Assembly: GCF_009792355.1 (NCBI RefSeq)
Contig: NZ_CP047045.1
Span: 1,700,501 to 1,764,500, forward strand
Reading direction: 5' to 3'
Length of the DNA: 64,000 nt
DNA from: Terricaulis silvestris
Lineage (GTDB): Bacteria; Pseudomonadota; Alphaproteobacteria; Caulobacterales; Aquidulcibacteraceae
Each line of letters begins with the position of its first letter. Positions within the stretch are counted from its first letter, which is position 1. The position numbers and the translations under genes are program-made. Below the pieces are notes generated by a model. That model was not told the origin of the DNA and ran no database searches. It worked only from the letters and a program-made list of their open reading frames with translations. Shown here piece after piece: positions 41,663 through 50,420 of the stretch.

Positions 41663-42423
41663 GCGCGCTCGAAAGCCAACGCTTCAGAAATCAAGTCGCT
41701 ATTATTTCCGGCGGCGCGCGCGGGTTGGGCTTGGCGACGGCGAAGCGGCTTGCCGCGGGTGGCGCGCGGCTTGCGCTGTGGGATCTTGATGAAGCTGCAC
41801 TCGCTGCAGCGTCGGCAGAATTTATGCTGCAAGGCGTCAAAGTTCTTGTCCGCAAGCTCGACGTAACCGATGCCGATGCCGTTGAAGCGGCCGCAAAGGA
41901 GGTCGCGGACGCCTTCGGCAGGATCGACATCCTCGTGGCGAGCGCAGGGATTACCGGACCCACGGCCAACGCCTGGGAATACCCGCTGAACAGCTGGCGC
42001 GCGGTCATGAACATCAATCTTGATGGCGTCTTCCACTGCTGCAAGGCGGTGGTGCCGCACATGATCGCCAATGGCTACGGACGCATCGTCAATGTGTCCT
42101 CGATCGGCGGCAAGGAGGGCAATGCGAAAGCCTCCGCTTACGCGGCCTCGAAGGGCGCCGTGATCGCGTTCACCAAAGCGCTGGGCAAAGAGCTCGCCAA
42201 GGAAAACATCCGCGCCAATTGCATCTGTCCAGCCTCAATCGAGACCGAACTTCTAAGGCAAATGGACGACGCGTTCGTGAAGGAGCTCCAAGCGAAGATA
42301 CCAATGGGCCGTCCCGGACAACCCGAAGAGGTTGCAGCCTTGATGGCGTGGATGTGTTCGGAAGAGTGTTCCTATTGTACCGGCGCGGTGTTTGACTGTT
42401 CCGGCGGCAGAGCGACCTATTGA
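41659..42423 (+). CDS. Short-chain dehydrogenase, second copy
   Basis: A 254-residue classical SDR: SGGARGLGLA cofactor loop, VASAGITGP and YAASK catalytic motif. It differs clearly from the SDR at 39825. By analogy with non-phosphorylative rhamnose pathways, in which one SDR oxidises the sugar and another oxidises 2-keto-3-deoxy-rhamnonate at C4, this could be the latter and supply the FAH hydrolase at 17733. That pairing is inference. The stop TGA shares a base with the following ATG. Confidence 0.83.
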   Translation: MSALESQRFRNQVAIISGGARGLGLATAKRLAAGGARLALWDLDEAALAAASAEFMLQGVKVLVRKLDVTDADAVEAAAKEVADAFGRIDILVASAGITGPTANAWEYPLNSWRAVMNINLDGVFHCCKAVVPHMIANGYGRIVNVSSIGGKEGNAKASAYAASKGAVIAFTKALGKELAKENIRANCICPASIETELLRQMDDAFVKELQAKIPMGRPGQPEEVAALMAWMCSEECSYCTGAVFDCSGGRATY

Positions 42424-44519
42424 TGAATTCGATCCGCGCCAGGGAGACAATAGATCGCGCCAACTTAGGCCCCGCTTGGGCAAAGTCCGAGACGCGTTTT
42501 TCGCGCTTGCTCTCGCCTGGCGTGGGCTTTTCCTTCTTCTATCAAGGCAAGGCTCATGGCCCCGAGCTCGATGCGGCATGGAGCGCCGGCGAACACCAGG
42601 CAACCGGCGACGGCGACGCCTATGTGTTTGACCATGTGAGCGGCCTGCGCGTCACGAGAACCGTTCGCGCAGTGGGGCCTAGAGCTATCGAGTATCAGCT
42701 CACCCTGCAGAATTTGAGCGAACAGCTGCTTGATCCAATCAGCTCCTTTCAACCGCTCAACATCGTATTTGTCGAAGCGGAGCGCACCAGCACGACGGTT
42801 CATTCGTTCGGCGGCGGCGCATCGGATGGCTGCTTGCCGCCCAGGGCGTTTGCATTGCGCAAGCAGGTGCTGACGCCGTCCATGGTCGAACACGGCATGG
42901 TCGAACTGGGTGCTGAGGGCGGGCGATCCTCGGGCAAGGATATGCCGTTCTTCTTCGTGCACAAGGACGATCTCCACGAAGGGCTCTTCGCCGCCCTCGG
43001 ATGGTCGGGACAATGGGGTGCCGTGGTGCGCGCAAACCCTATGCAGCAGACGCTCAACATTCGTGGCAAGATTGCGGATCTCAATCTGTCGCTTGAAGCC
43101 GGTGAGGAGATTGTAGGTCCCACGATATTGCTGGGCTTTTATCAGGGCGAACTCAGCGAGGGATCAAACCAATTGCGGCGCTTGATCCGCGAACACTACG
43201 CGCCGCGCCTTAGCGATGCGGAGTACACGCCGATCGCCACCTACGACACGTTCTTTGGCTTGGGCGGGTCATTCGATGAAGAGCTGCTGACACGGGTTGC
43301 CGATGAGGCGGCGGCGCTCGGTCAGGAATGTTTTCTGCTCGATGCGGGCTGGTACAAGGGTGACGATTGGTTCGTAAGCCTGGGTAACTGGGACGTAAAC
43401 GAGAAGAGATTTCCCAGCGGCCTTCGCGCCTTCGCCGATCACGTGCGCAACAAGGGCATGAAGTTTGGCTTGTGGTTCGAGCCAGAGCGCGTCGCGGAGG
43501 GCTCAGCCCTTGCCAGCGTGCATCCTGAGTGGGTGCTTTGGGACTATGGGCGCGGCAATGGCGAGGATGGCCGCCCGCCTTGGTTTGGGCACGTGCCTTG
43601 GACGGAAGACTTTCGCACGTCGCTCCCAGAGAGCTGGTTTTCGACGCGCTTTGGTCTCCTCAATTTCGCGCGCAGCGACGTGCAAGATTACGTTGTCGAA
43701 CTCATCTCACGCTACATCCGAGACTTCGGCGTTGGCTACATTCGCTACGATTGCAATCTGGACCCGCTGCCTTATTGGAACGCTACTGACGAGCCGGGTC
43801 GGCGCGGCATCACGCAGCTCAAATACATCCAAGGTTTCTACGCCGCGTTCGATCTCCTGCGCACACTCCATCCGGACGTGATTCTCGAAGGATGTTCAAG
43901 CGGAGGGCGGCGCATTGATTTGGAGACCGTGCGGCGCTTTCACACCATGTGGATCAGCGATTGCACAGTGGATTCCGCGATCGTCCGTTTCCATCTGTTT
44001 GGGCTGAGCCACCTCTTGCCGGGCAGCTACAATTACGTGGCTTACGCGCCGCCTGTGCAGCATCCGGTCGAGACGGATAGGATCAGCACCCAACACATGT
44101 TCGCCGGCGCGATTGGTACGGGCGGGCGGCTCGACCTCTGGCCGCCGGCCATGAGAGCCAACGCCATGCGCGACTTTGACGTGTGGAAGCGCCTTAGGCT
44201 CTATCTCATGGAGGATTACTACGCGCTCACGGACCAGCCGGGTGATCTCAACAGCTGGAGCGCTTGGCAATTTCACGACCCAGACGATCAATCGGGATTT
44301 GTGCAAACATTCAGAGGAGTTGACGCAAAAGAAAATCGCCACTTCAATTTGCGCGGTCTCGACGCGCACGCTCGCTACCGTTTCGTCGACGCCTTCAGCG
44401 GCGATACTTTCGAAACCACGGGCGCGGACGCGCTCGAAGCGGGCATCGAAACCAGACAAGCGCAGAACGCGTCTCGTGTCTTTCAGTACTCGCGAACGGC
44501 CGGACCGGCATCGCCATGA
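42423..44519 (+). CDS. GH36-family alpha-galactosidase
   Basis: A 698-residue retaining alpha-galactosidase without a signal peptide. The N-terminal supersandwich domain ends near residue 290. The barrel shows FLLDAGWYKGDDW, RFPSGLRAFADHVRNKGMKFG-type sequence and HPEWVL. The nucleophile Asp is in IRYDCNLD and the acid/base Asp in MWISDCT, preceded by ILEGCSSGGRRID, all standard GH36 positions. The ATG at 42423 is taken instead of the TTG three bases earlier. It ends the plus-strand unit; a broken paralogue follows directly. Confidence 0.9.
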   Translation: MNSIRARETIDRANLGPAWAKSETRFSRLLSPGVGFSFFYQGKAHGPELDAAWSAGEHQATGDGDAYVFDHVSGLRVTRTVRAVGPRAIEYQLTLQNLSEQLLDPISSFQPLNIVFVEAERTSTTVHSFGGGASDGCLPPRAFALRKQVLTPSMVEHGMVELGAEGGRSSGKDMPFFFVHKDDLHEGLFAALGWSGQWGAVVRANPMQQTLNIRGKIADLNLSLEAGEEIVGPTILLGFYQGELSEGSNQLRRLIREHYAPRLSDAEYTPIATYDTFFGLGGSFDEELLTRVADEAAALGQECFLLDAGWYKGDDWFVSLGNWDVNEKRFPSGLRAFADHVRNKGMKFGLWFEPERVAEGSALASVHPEWVLWDYGRGNGEDGRPPWFGHVPWTEDFRTSLPESWFSTRFGLLNFARSDVQDYVVELISRYIRDFGVGYIRYDCNLDPLPYWNATDEPGRRGITQLKYIQGFYAAFDLLRTLHPDVILEGCSSGGRRIDLETVRRFHTMWISDCTVDSAIVRFHLFGLSHLLPGSYNYVAYAPPVQHPVETDRISTQHMFAGAIGTGGRLDLWPPAMRANAMRDFDVWKRLRLYLMEDYYALTDQPGDLNSWSAWQFHDPDDQSGFVQTFRGVDAKENRHFNLRGLDAHARYRFVDAFSGDTFETTGADALEAGIETRQAQNASRVFQYSRTAGPASP

Positions 44520-45113
44520 CGGCGGCGATAAACATCAAAGGAGCGTGGCTGCCCGGGGATGGGCGCCTCCAGCATGCATTCGGTGCGGGCCCGGGTTTCT
44601 CATTCAAGCTCGATGGCGTTCGCCTGAGTGCGGAGTTCGGCGAGGACTGGACGATCACGCGCAGGGGCGGCGGCGCGAACGGGCGGGTTGAGATGAGACA
44701 CAAGAGGGGCCTCACCGTCACGCGGGAGGTCCGCACGTTCGGCGCGAGTGGCGCTTTTTGAGCACACAACAACATTCAAGAACACCGGAGCGGAACTGGC
44801 GCCGGTCAGCATGGGCGAAGCGATCATGCCGCCCAAGGCGCTCACGATTGCGCGGCATGCGTTCTCAGAGATTTTCGACTACACTGCCTCTGTTGATCTC
44901 ACCACCGAGGGCGGGCGGGCGTCGAACCGAGATCTGCCGTTCTTCTTCCTGCACAACGCTCCACTTGAGGAGGGGTTCTTCTTCGGCTTTGGCTGGTCGG
45001 GTCAGTGGGAGGCGGCAGTTGTTCGAGACCCGCGCGCCGTCAAGCGCACGCAGGCGGTCGCCTATGCGATCTACACGCGTGCGATCAATCTCGAAGACAT
45101 CTTTGGAGCTTGA
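44516..45113 (+). pseudogene. Truncated, frameshifted GH36 paralogue fused to a luxR 3' end
   Basis: The first part (44516-44761) and the second frame (44748-45035) together match the N-terminal 175 or so residues of the intact GH36 protein, for example DLPFFFLHNAPLEEGFFFG and GWSGQWEAAVVRDP against DMPFFFVHKDDLHEGLFAA and GWSGQWGAVVRANP. The frame changes in a five-T run at about 44753-44757; one T fewer restores a continuous match. At 45036 the GH36 homology stops and 78 bases follow that are 86 percent identical to the 3' end of the luxR gene at 46071-46148 (24 of 25 residues the same). No active site remains, so this is a scar. Confidence 0.85.
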
Positions 45114-45288
45114 GGATGGAAATCGCGAAGCTGTTTGATGTTTTCTTGGCCTTTGTTTTGGTCGCGTGCTCCACCGAAGCCCGTGAGGGGCTTCTAGCTG
45201 TTTTGAGGTTAGGCGTGGGCCCCACCCACGGGTTGGCATTCAAGCCATCGAGCCTCAAAATCGACCGGCTGCAATGCGTCCCTATTCT

Positions 45289-45301
45289 ATCTGAGATATC
45301 A
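45289..45301 (-). promoter_or_regulatory. Fifth candidate GntR operator, 71 bases before luxR
   Basis: ATCTGAGATATCA on the plus strand reads TGATATCTCAGAT on the minus strand, a full match to the motif. It is outside the catabolic genes, in the promoter region of the conjugation-module luxR, and on the far side of the recombination scar. Confidence 0.55.
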
Positions 45302-45316
45302 GTTATGCATTTTCGG

Positions 45317-45328
45317 GGTTGTACAACC
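45317..45328. promoter_or_regulatory. 12-bp palindrome before luxR, possible LuxR box
   Basis: GGTTGTACAACC is perfectly self-complementary and ends 43 bases before the luxR GTG. LuxR/TraR-type proteins bind palindromes of about 18-20 bp, so this may be the core of an autoregulatory site. No second copy was found before traG. Confidence 0.35.
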
Positions 45329-45371
45329 TGGACTTGAGGGAGTTAGTCTACTCGCCTCGCCACCATCTCAC

Positions 45372-46148
45372 GTGGTCAGGCTATGGTCGCGGGAGAGGGC
45401 GTTGGGGTCCGGATCCAAACTCGATTGGTGGTTTTCCGACCAGTGCGCCCGCGCTCGGATCCTGGAGGATCTCGCCGATCTGCTGGAGGTAGAGTTTCAA
45501 CGCCTTGGCTTTCGCTATTTCGCGCTCGTCTCGCACGTCAATCCCGCTGCGCCGCCAAAGGGCGCAGTAATGCTGCACAATTACCCAAAGCCTTGGATCA
45601 TCCGCTTTGCCTCAAGCAAATATTGGCGCCGCGACGCCGTCTATCTGTTTGCACGCGAAACCGCGCAGCCGTTCCTCTGGACCGACCCGAAGTTCTTGAA
45701 ATCCATTGACCCGGATCAGCGGCTCATTCTGGAGGAGGCGGCTCAACACGGATTGAAGTATGGCGTGACCATTCCGCTGCATGGCCCAAACCGCTTTTCG
45801 GCCTCATGCTCTCTAGTCTCCGAATATGACGATATCGACTTCGATCGCGTCCAACGTGCCGGCGCATTAGCCGCATGCGCATACGAGGCCGGCCGAAGAA
45901 TACAGGGGCCGATGGAGGATCTCCGCCCAATGATCAAGCTGGCGAGACGAGAGCGGCAGTGCCTCGTGTGGGTCGCCCGTGGCAAAGACGACGAGGCCAT
46001 CGCTATCATCCTCGGCATTTCATCTGAAACCGTGAACGGCTACATCGAGGGCGCCAAACGCAAACTCAACGCGGTCAAGCGGACGCAAGCGGTCGCCTAC
46101 GCGATCTATACGGGGGCGATCAACCTGGAAGACATCTTTGGCGCATGA
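45372..46148 (+). CDS. LuxR-type regulator with autoinducer-binding domain
   Basis: A 258-residue regulator. Residues about 25-185 resemble the acyl-homoserine-lactone-binding domain: HNYPKPWIIRF, KYWRRDAVYLF and PFLW hold the aromatic and Asp residues that line the ligand pocket in TraR and LuxR. Residues about 190-250 are the LuxR helix-turn-helix (LARRERQCLVWVARGKDDEAIA, then SSETVNGYIEGAKRKLN). It starts with GTG at 45372. No luxI synthase is in the window. Its place before traG-trb suggests control of conjugative transfer. The last 78 bases recur, diverged, at 45036-45113. Confidence 0.85.
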   Translation: MVRLWSRERALGSGSKLDWWFSDQCARARILEDLADLLEVEFQRLGFRYFALVSHVNPAAPPKGAVMLHNYPKPWIIRFASSKYWRRDAVYLFARETAQPFLWTDPKFLKSIDPDQRLILEEAAQHGLKYGVTIPLHGPNRFSASCSLVSEYDDIDFDRVQRAGALAACAYEAGRRIQGPMEDLRPMIKLARRERQCLVWVARGKDDEAIAIILGISSETVNGYIEGAKRKLNAVKRTQAVAYAIYTGAINLEDIFGA

Positions 46149-46203
46149 TGCCTCAACGCATGAAACATGTTCGCGCCTTAAGTCTCCGCAAAAAATCGCC
46201 CAT

Positions 46204-46222
46204 TGCGCGTGTGACACGCGCA
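46204..46222. promoter_or_regulatory. 19-bp perfect inverted repeat upstream of traG
   Basis: TGCGCGTGTGACACGCGCA, nine-base arms about a central G. It lies between luxR and traG and may be an operator, an oriT-type stem or the luxR terminator (no T-run). Confidence 0.4.
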
Positions 46223-46304
46223 TCACTCACATCGAACGAGAAATAGATACACCCGCGCCCCTGCTTTCCCGCCGCTCGACTGCGCCGCAACGCTCGGCTT
46301 TTCT

Positions 46305-46320
46305 GCGAGTGTGCACTCGC
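46305..46320. promoter_or_regulatory. Inverted repeat 32 bases before traG start
   Basis: GCGAGTG TG CACTCGC, with seven-base arms. Its placement suits a promoter operator. The sequence differs from the other two palindromes near luxR. Confidence 0.35.
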
Positions 46321-46352
46321 CGTCACGGCGCTTGTGCGACGGCGAATGGGAT

Positions 46353-48392
46353 ATGCGCGCGATTGTCATCATTGCGATATCGATCGGCGTATGCGTGCTT
46401 GGCGCGAGTCTGGCAACGCAGTTCATCGCAGACGCCTTCAACGCTCAGCCCGCGCTAGGCGCGCCGCTGTTTTCGCTCAACGGGGTGAAGGTCTACGCCC
46501 CCTGGTCGGTGTTCAGCTGGACTGAGCGTTGGAGCGACAACTTCCCCAAGCCGTTTGCGATCGCGCGGCTGATTGTGCTCCTTGGGTTCATAGCTGGCGT
46601 CGTGATCGCCGCGCTCGCGTTCAATGTAAAGCGCTCGCTCCCCACCTTTGGCGAACAGGCCTGGGCCAAGTTCGCGGATCTCGAAGATGCTGATCTATTC
46701 GATCAGACCGGTTGTGTGCTTGGAAAATTCGAAGGCGAGATCCTGGCCTACAACGGACCGGGCCATCAATTGCTCATTGGCGCCTCCCGCTCGGGAAAGG
46801 GGCGCGGCCACATCGTGCCGACACTATTCGCGTGGGATGGATCCGCGGTCGTGCTCGACATCAAGGGCGAGCTTGACCGCGGCGACCCGCGGCATGGGTT
46901 TCCGGGCACTTCGGGATTCCGCGCCACTTTTGGCCACGTCATACGCTTCTCGCCGACCGATCCCGCTTCCGCCTACTTCAATCCTCTGTTCGAAGTCCGC
47001 CCGGGTTCCAACGAAGTCCGTGACGTACAAAACATTGTCGACATCATTGTCGATAGCCGTGGCGAGGCGCGTGGCGCGGAAGCGTTCTGGAACGAAACCG
47101 CCAAGGCCATTCTGACTGGCTCAATACTTGACACGCTCTATTCAGAGCCGCCCGAACGAAAGACGTTCGCGGTGGTTCGAGAGAAGCTCCGCGACCTCGA
47201 TCGCACGGCCGAGCTGATGCGCACGACTCTGCATCGGCGCAATCCGAAGACGAACGAGCTGGAGGTGCATCCCGAGGTGCGCCACGCCGCGGAATCTTAC
47301 CTCGCCGGTGAGGAGCGATTGAGGTCGAGCATCAAGGCGACGGCGGAATCGTTCTTCGGGCTCTTCGCCGATCCATTGGTGGCGGAAAAGACGTCACGTT
47401 CCGATTTCCGCATTGGCGATCTCATGTGTGACGAGAAGCCGGTCACGCTTTATCTGCAGCCTCCGCCAGGCGATGCGCCGCGCCTTATGCTGCTCATGCG
47501 CCTGATGATCTCGCAAATCGCGCGTTCGCTTATGGAGCATCAGACGGAAGACAGTGCGGGCCGGCCGAAGAAGCATCGGCTGCTGCTGATGTTGGATGAA
47601 TTCCCGCAACTCGGGCGCATCGATTTCTTTGAAAAAATGATGAGCGCCATGGCAAGCTATGGCTTCAAGGTGTCGATTGCATGCCAATCGCTCAATCACA
47701 TCACGCGCGCTTATGGGCGTGAGAATGTCATCATCGACAATTGTCATTTGGTGACGGCGTTTTCCGCGGCGGATCCCGAGACCGCGGAGCGCATTGCCAA
47801 GATGACTGGTGAAGTCTGGGAAGTCCGTCCGGTGCGCACCGAACAGCGTCCACGCTCGCTGTTCGGTCCTCATAAGGGCACGATGACCTATCGTGAGGAG
47901 CGCCGACCGTTATTGCTCCCGGCCGACGTGCGCAAATTGCCGCGCGATGAGCAGCTCATTTTCGTCGCGGGCGCAAAACCCATCCGCGCGAAGAAGTTGC
48001 GTTTCGACACCGAGCCGTTGTTCGCCAAACGCATGCGCCCAGCGGCTTCAGGCACGCCGACCCTGACCGTGACGCATGATTGGGAGAACGTCGCTCCAAT
48101 CGGACGCCTGCCGACCGCACGGAAGCCTGCGACCGGTGGTCAGGCCGAAAAGGGCGCTCGTGCGCGCCCCGCGAAGCCGGCCGCGCCGACGCAGCCTGAA
48201 CTCTTCATCACTGAACCGGCGGCAGGCGGCCAACCGCGTGCGCCGAAGATTTCCGAGATCGCACTCAGCGGCTTTCGTGCCCCAGACAGGCAAACGCCGT
48301 CGCCGGTTGAACCTGCCGTGACGACCGAGATCACGCCTGCACAAGCGGTCCATGCGCCGCCGCAGCGTCGGCTTCGTGCGGAGGGCCTCTAG
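46353..48392 (+). CDS. traG: Type IV coupling protein TraG/VirD4
   Basis: A 679-residue inner-membrane ATPase that couples the relaxase-DNA complex to the mating channel. Two N-terminal membrane segments (AIVIIAISIGVCVLGASL and LIVLLGFIAGVVIAALAF), Walker A GASRSGKGRG and Walker B LLLMLDEFPQLG are visible. The C-terminal 90 residues are Pro/Ala-rich and poorly conserved. The ATG at 46353 is preferred to the GTG at 46311 because the first membrane segment starts there. It leads directly into the ribbon-helix-helix gene. Confidence 0.93.
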   Translation: MRAIVIIAISIGVCVLGASLATQFIADAFNAQPALGAPLFSLNGVKVYAPWSVFSWTERWSDNFPKPFAIARLIVLLGFIAGVVIAALAFNVKRSLPTFGEQAWAKFADLEDADLFDQTGCVLGKFEGEILAYNGPGHQLLIGASRSGKGRGHIVPTLFAWDGSAVVLDIKGELDRGDPRHGFPGTSGFRATFGHVIRFSPTDPASAYFNPLFEVRPGSNEVRDVQNIVDIIVDSRGEARGAEAFWNETAKAILTGSILDTLYSEPPERKTFAVVREKLRDLDRTAELMRTTLHRRNPKTNELEVHPEVRHAAESYLAGEERLRSSIKATAESFFGLFADPLVAEKTSRSDFRIGDLMCDEKPVTLYLQPPPGDAPRLMLLMRLMISQIARSLMEHQTEDSAGRPKKHRLLLMLDEFPQLGRIDFFEKMMSAMASYGFKVSIACQSLNHITRAYGRENVIIDNCHLVTAFSAADPETAERIAKMTGEVWEVRPVRTEQRPRSLFGPHKGTMTYREERRPLLLPADVRKLPRDEQLIFVAGAKPIRAKKLRFDTEPLFAKRMRPAASGTPTLTVTHDWENVAPIGRLPTARKPATGGQAEKGARARPAKPAAPTQPELFITEPAAGGQPRAPKISEIALSGFRAPDRQTPSPVEPAVTTEITPAQAVHAPPQRRLRAEGL

Positions 48393-48848
48393 ATGTCGCT
48401 GGTGCCGATGAAGACCTATCTTGAGCCTGACCTGGCGCAATCTGTTTCGCGGATGGCGGCGAGCCAGAGCCGGTCGGAATCAGCCATCATCGCCGACTTC
48501 ATCCGTGCGCGCGTCGCGTCGGGTTCGGACGAGGCGATCAAGGCTGAGAACGCAACAAACAAGCGCCAGCTCAATCGCATTGAGGCGCGGCTGGATAAAC
48601 TGATCTGGGAGCAAACGCAGTTCAAGGCAGCTTTGCTGCTGTTTGTGCATGTGTGGCTGAAACACAATCCACCGCTCGACGCCGATCTAGAAGAGAGCGC
48701 GACGTTGAGCGCCGAAGCACGCTTCGCACGGTTCATCGACGCATTGGCCAACGAGCTGGCCGCAACCGGCGGTGGCGATGATCTGGGCCAGCGGTTGAGC
48801 GAGATTGCACTCAACCATGCCGGACAGGACGCGGAGATGGCGCCGTGA
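48393..48848 (+). CDS. CopG-like ribbon-helix-helix protein of the tra/trb operon
   Basis: A 151-residue protein. The N-terminus MKTYLEPDLAQSVSRMAASQSRSESAIIADFIRA-like region (strand, then two helices) is a ribbon-helix-helix DNA-binding fold. The remainder is helical with a possible coiled coil (residues 50-75) and a hydrophobic stretch AALLLFVHVWL. Such genes are regularly found between traG and trbB in alphaproteobacterial ICEs; regulation of the operon or accessory relaxosome function is likely. It abuts traG and overlaps trbB. Confidence 0.8.
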   Translation: MSLVPMKTYLEPDLAQSVSRMAASQSRSESAIIADFIRARVASGSDEAIKAENATNKRQLNRIEARLDKLIWEQTQFKAALLLFVHVWLKHNPPLDADLEESATLSAEARFARFIDALANELAATGGGDDLGQRLSEIALNHAGQDAEMAP

Positions 48849-49813
48849 GCGGCGCGCGTACCATCGGCCTTGAGCGGCGCCGCTCGGCGCTCGCCCGCGC
48901 GCTGGGTCCAGCGATCGCGGATGCGTTGGCTGCTCCCGACGTCGTCGAAGCGCTCATCAATGCCGACGGCCGCGTGTGGCTCGATCGGGTGGGCCACGGC
49001 CTGGTGACGACCGAGCATGTGCTGCCGGCCTCTGATCGGGAAACCGCGATCCGACTGCTGGCGCATGAAGCAGGTGACGCGGTGGGCGCCGATCGGGCCG
49101 CGCTCGCGGCGATCCTGCCAGACTCGTCCGCGCGCGTTCAGGCGCTCTTGCCGCCTCTGGTCGAGGCGCCAGTGCTCGCCATCCGCAAGCGTCCGTCGCG
49201 CATTTACACGCTGCAAGACTATGTGGCGGACGCCATCGCTTCGCCGCAGCAGGCCGAGCGGCTCGCCCGCGCAGTCGAAGCGCGGCGCAACATTATCGTC
49301 GCCGGCGGCACGGGTTCGGGGAAGACAACGCTGCTGAACGCGCTTTTGGCCGAGAGCGCATTCCTCCAGGCCCGCATCCTCATCCTGGAAGACACCGCTG
49401 AGCTTCAATGCGCCAGCCCCAACAGTGTGCAACTTCTGACCAAGCGCACCGACCCTCATGTCACCATGCGCGATCTCGTGCAGATGACGCTTCGCTTGCG
49501 TCCGGACCGCATCGTCGTCGGTGAAGTGCGCGATGGCGCGGCGCTCGAAGTCTTGAAAGCGTGGAATACAGGCCACCCCGGTGGGCTTCTCACACTGCAC
49601 GCCAATTCCGCTGCCGATGCGCTCGCGCGGTTGGAGGATTTGGCGATGGAAGCCACGGCGCATCCGCCGCGCCGGCTCATCGCCAGCGCCGTGGACATGA
49701 TCGTCTTTATCGCTCGCACGGCCACAGGTCGCGCCATCGCCGAAATTATCGAGGTCAAGGGCGTCGTGGGCGACACCTACGAGCTTCAGTCGTTGGAAGG
49801 GGGAGCAACATGA
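48845..49813 (+). CDS. trbB: Conjugal transfer ATPase TrbB (VirB11-like)
   Basis: A 322-residue hexameric secretion ATPase. Walker A GGTGSGKTTLLNALL, Asp box ILEDTAELQ, Walker B region RPDRIVVGEVRDGAALE and the His box GHPGGLLTLHANSA are all present. It powers pilus assembly and substrate transfer. Starts with a GTG overlapping the previous stop; the end overlaps trbC by four bases. Confidence 0.95.
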   Translation: MSGARTIGLERRRSALARALGPAIADALAAPDVVEALINADGRVWLDRVGHGLVTTEHVLPASDRETAIRLLAHEAGDAVGADRAALAAILPDSSARVQALLPPLVEAPVLAIRKRPSRIYTLQDYVADAIASPQQAERLARAVEARRNIIVAGGTGSGKTTLLNALLAESAFLQARILILEDTAELQCASPNSVQLLTKRTDPHVTMRDLVQMTLRLRPDRIVVGEVRDGAALEVLKAWNTGHPGGLLTLHANSAADALARLEDLAMEATAHPPRRLIASAVDMIVFIARTATGRAIAEIIEVKGVVGDTYELQSLEGGAT

Positions 49814-50142
49814 GAATGAATAGGTGGGGCGCTGTTGCGCGCGCAGTGAGGCTTGGCGGGGCGGCGCTGCTGCTGCTCGCCCTGGCGGGCCCAGCTTATG
49901 CCTCCGGCTCCGGGATGCCGTGGGAAGGTCCGCTCGAACAGATCCTCGACTCGATGACCGGTCCCGTTGCGCGCGCCGCGGCAGTGATCGCCATCGTTGT
50001 CGCTGGCATCGGCATCATGTTCTCCGAAGGCGGCAGCGGCATCAGGAAGTTGATGTTCGTTGGGCTTGGTATTGCCGTCATGTTCGCGGCCGTGTCGTTC
50101 TTTCTGGACTTCTTTGGTTTCGCCGGCGGCGCGGTGATCTGA
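49810..50142 (+). CDS. trbC: Prepilin TrbC (VirB2-like)
   Basis: A 110-residue pilin precursor with a signal peptide (LGGAALLLLALAGPAYA), then two membrane segments (AAAVIAIVVAGIGIMF and LMFVGLGIAVMFAAVSFFLDFFG). In RP4 the mature pilin is cyclised. The start is the ATG overlapping the trbB stop; the longer open frame from 49561 is trbB read in another phase. Confidence 0.9.
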   Translation: MRMNRWGAVARAVRLGGAALLLLALAGPAYASGSGMPWEGPLEQILDSMTGPVARAAAVIAIVVAGIGIMFSEGGSGIRKLMFVGLGIAVMFAAVSFFLDFFGFAGGAVI

Positions 50143-50145
50143 TCG

Positions 50146-50409
50146 ATGGAGAACACGCCCGAAACCTATCGCCTGCCACTGCGCGTGTCGTTGACGCGCC
50201 CGATTCTGATGGGCGGCGTGCCGCGCGCCTTTGCGATCCTGAACGCCACAATCGGCGCTGCGATTGGTCTGGGGCTGCAGCAGCCTTTCATCGGCTTGCC
50301 GTTGTGGGCCGCGCTGCAAGCGGGCGCGGCTTGGGCTGCCACGCGCGATCCTTGGTTTTTGGAGACTTGGCCGCGTCACTTGGCCAAGCCGAAATATTTC
50401 AGCGTGTGA
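50146..50409 (+). CDS. trbD: Conjugal transfer protein TrbD (VirB3-like)
   Basis: An 87-residue inner-membrane protein with a hydrophobic hairpin (AFAILNATIGAAIGLGL and LPLWAALQAGAAWAA) and the typical C-terminal DPWFLETWPRHL. It partners TrbE in the mating-pair formation channel. Three bases separate it from trbC. Confidence 0.9.
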   Translation: MENTPETYRLPLRVSLTRPILMGGVPRAFAILNATIGAAIGLGLQQPFIGLPLWAALQAGAAWAATRDPWFLETWPRHLAKPKYFSV

Positions 50410-50420
50410 AGGGATGAGCG

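Larger units (their letters stand above)
45114..45371. other. Interval between scar and luxR with operator and palindromes
   Basis: No gene is recognised. It contains a stem CGTGGG CCCCA CCCACG (45214-45230), the catabolic operator at 45289-45301 and a perfect palindrome at 45317-45328, listed separately. Short open frames here have no support. Confidence 0.5.

Noticed and set aside
48416-49663. 415-codon minus-strand open frame
   Set aside because: It is antisense to the ribbon-helix-helix and trbB genes, which have clear motifs and coupled starts. No ribosome site or recognisable domain.
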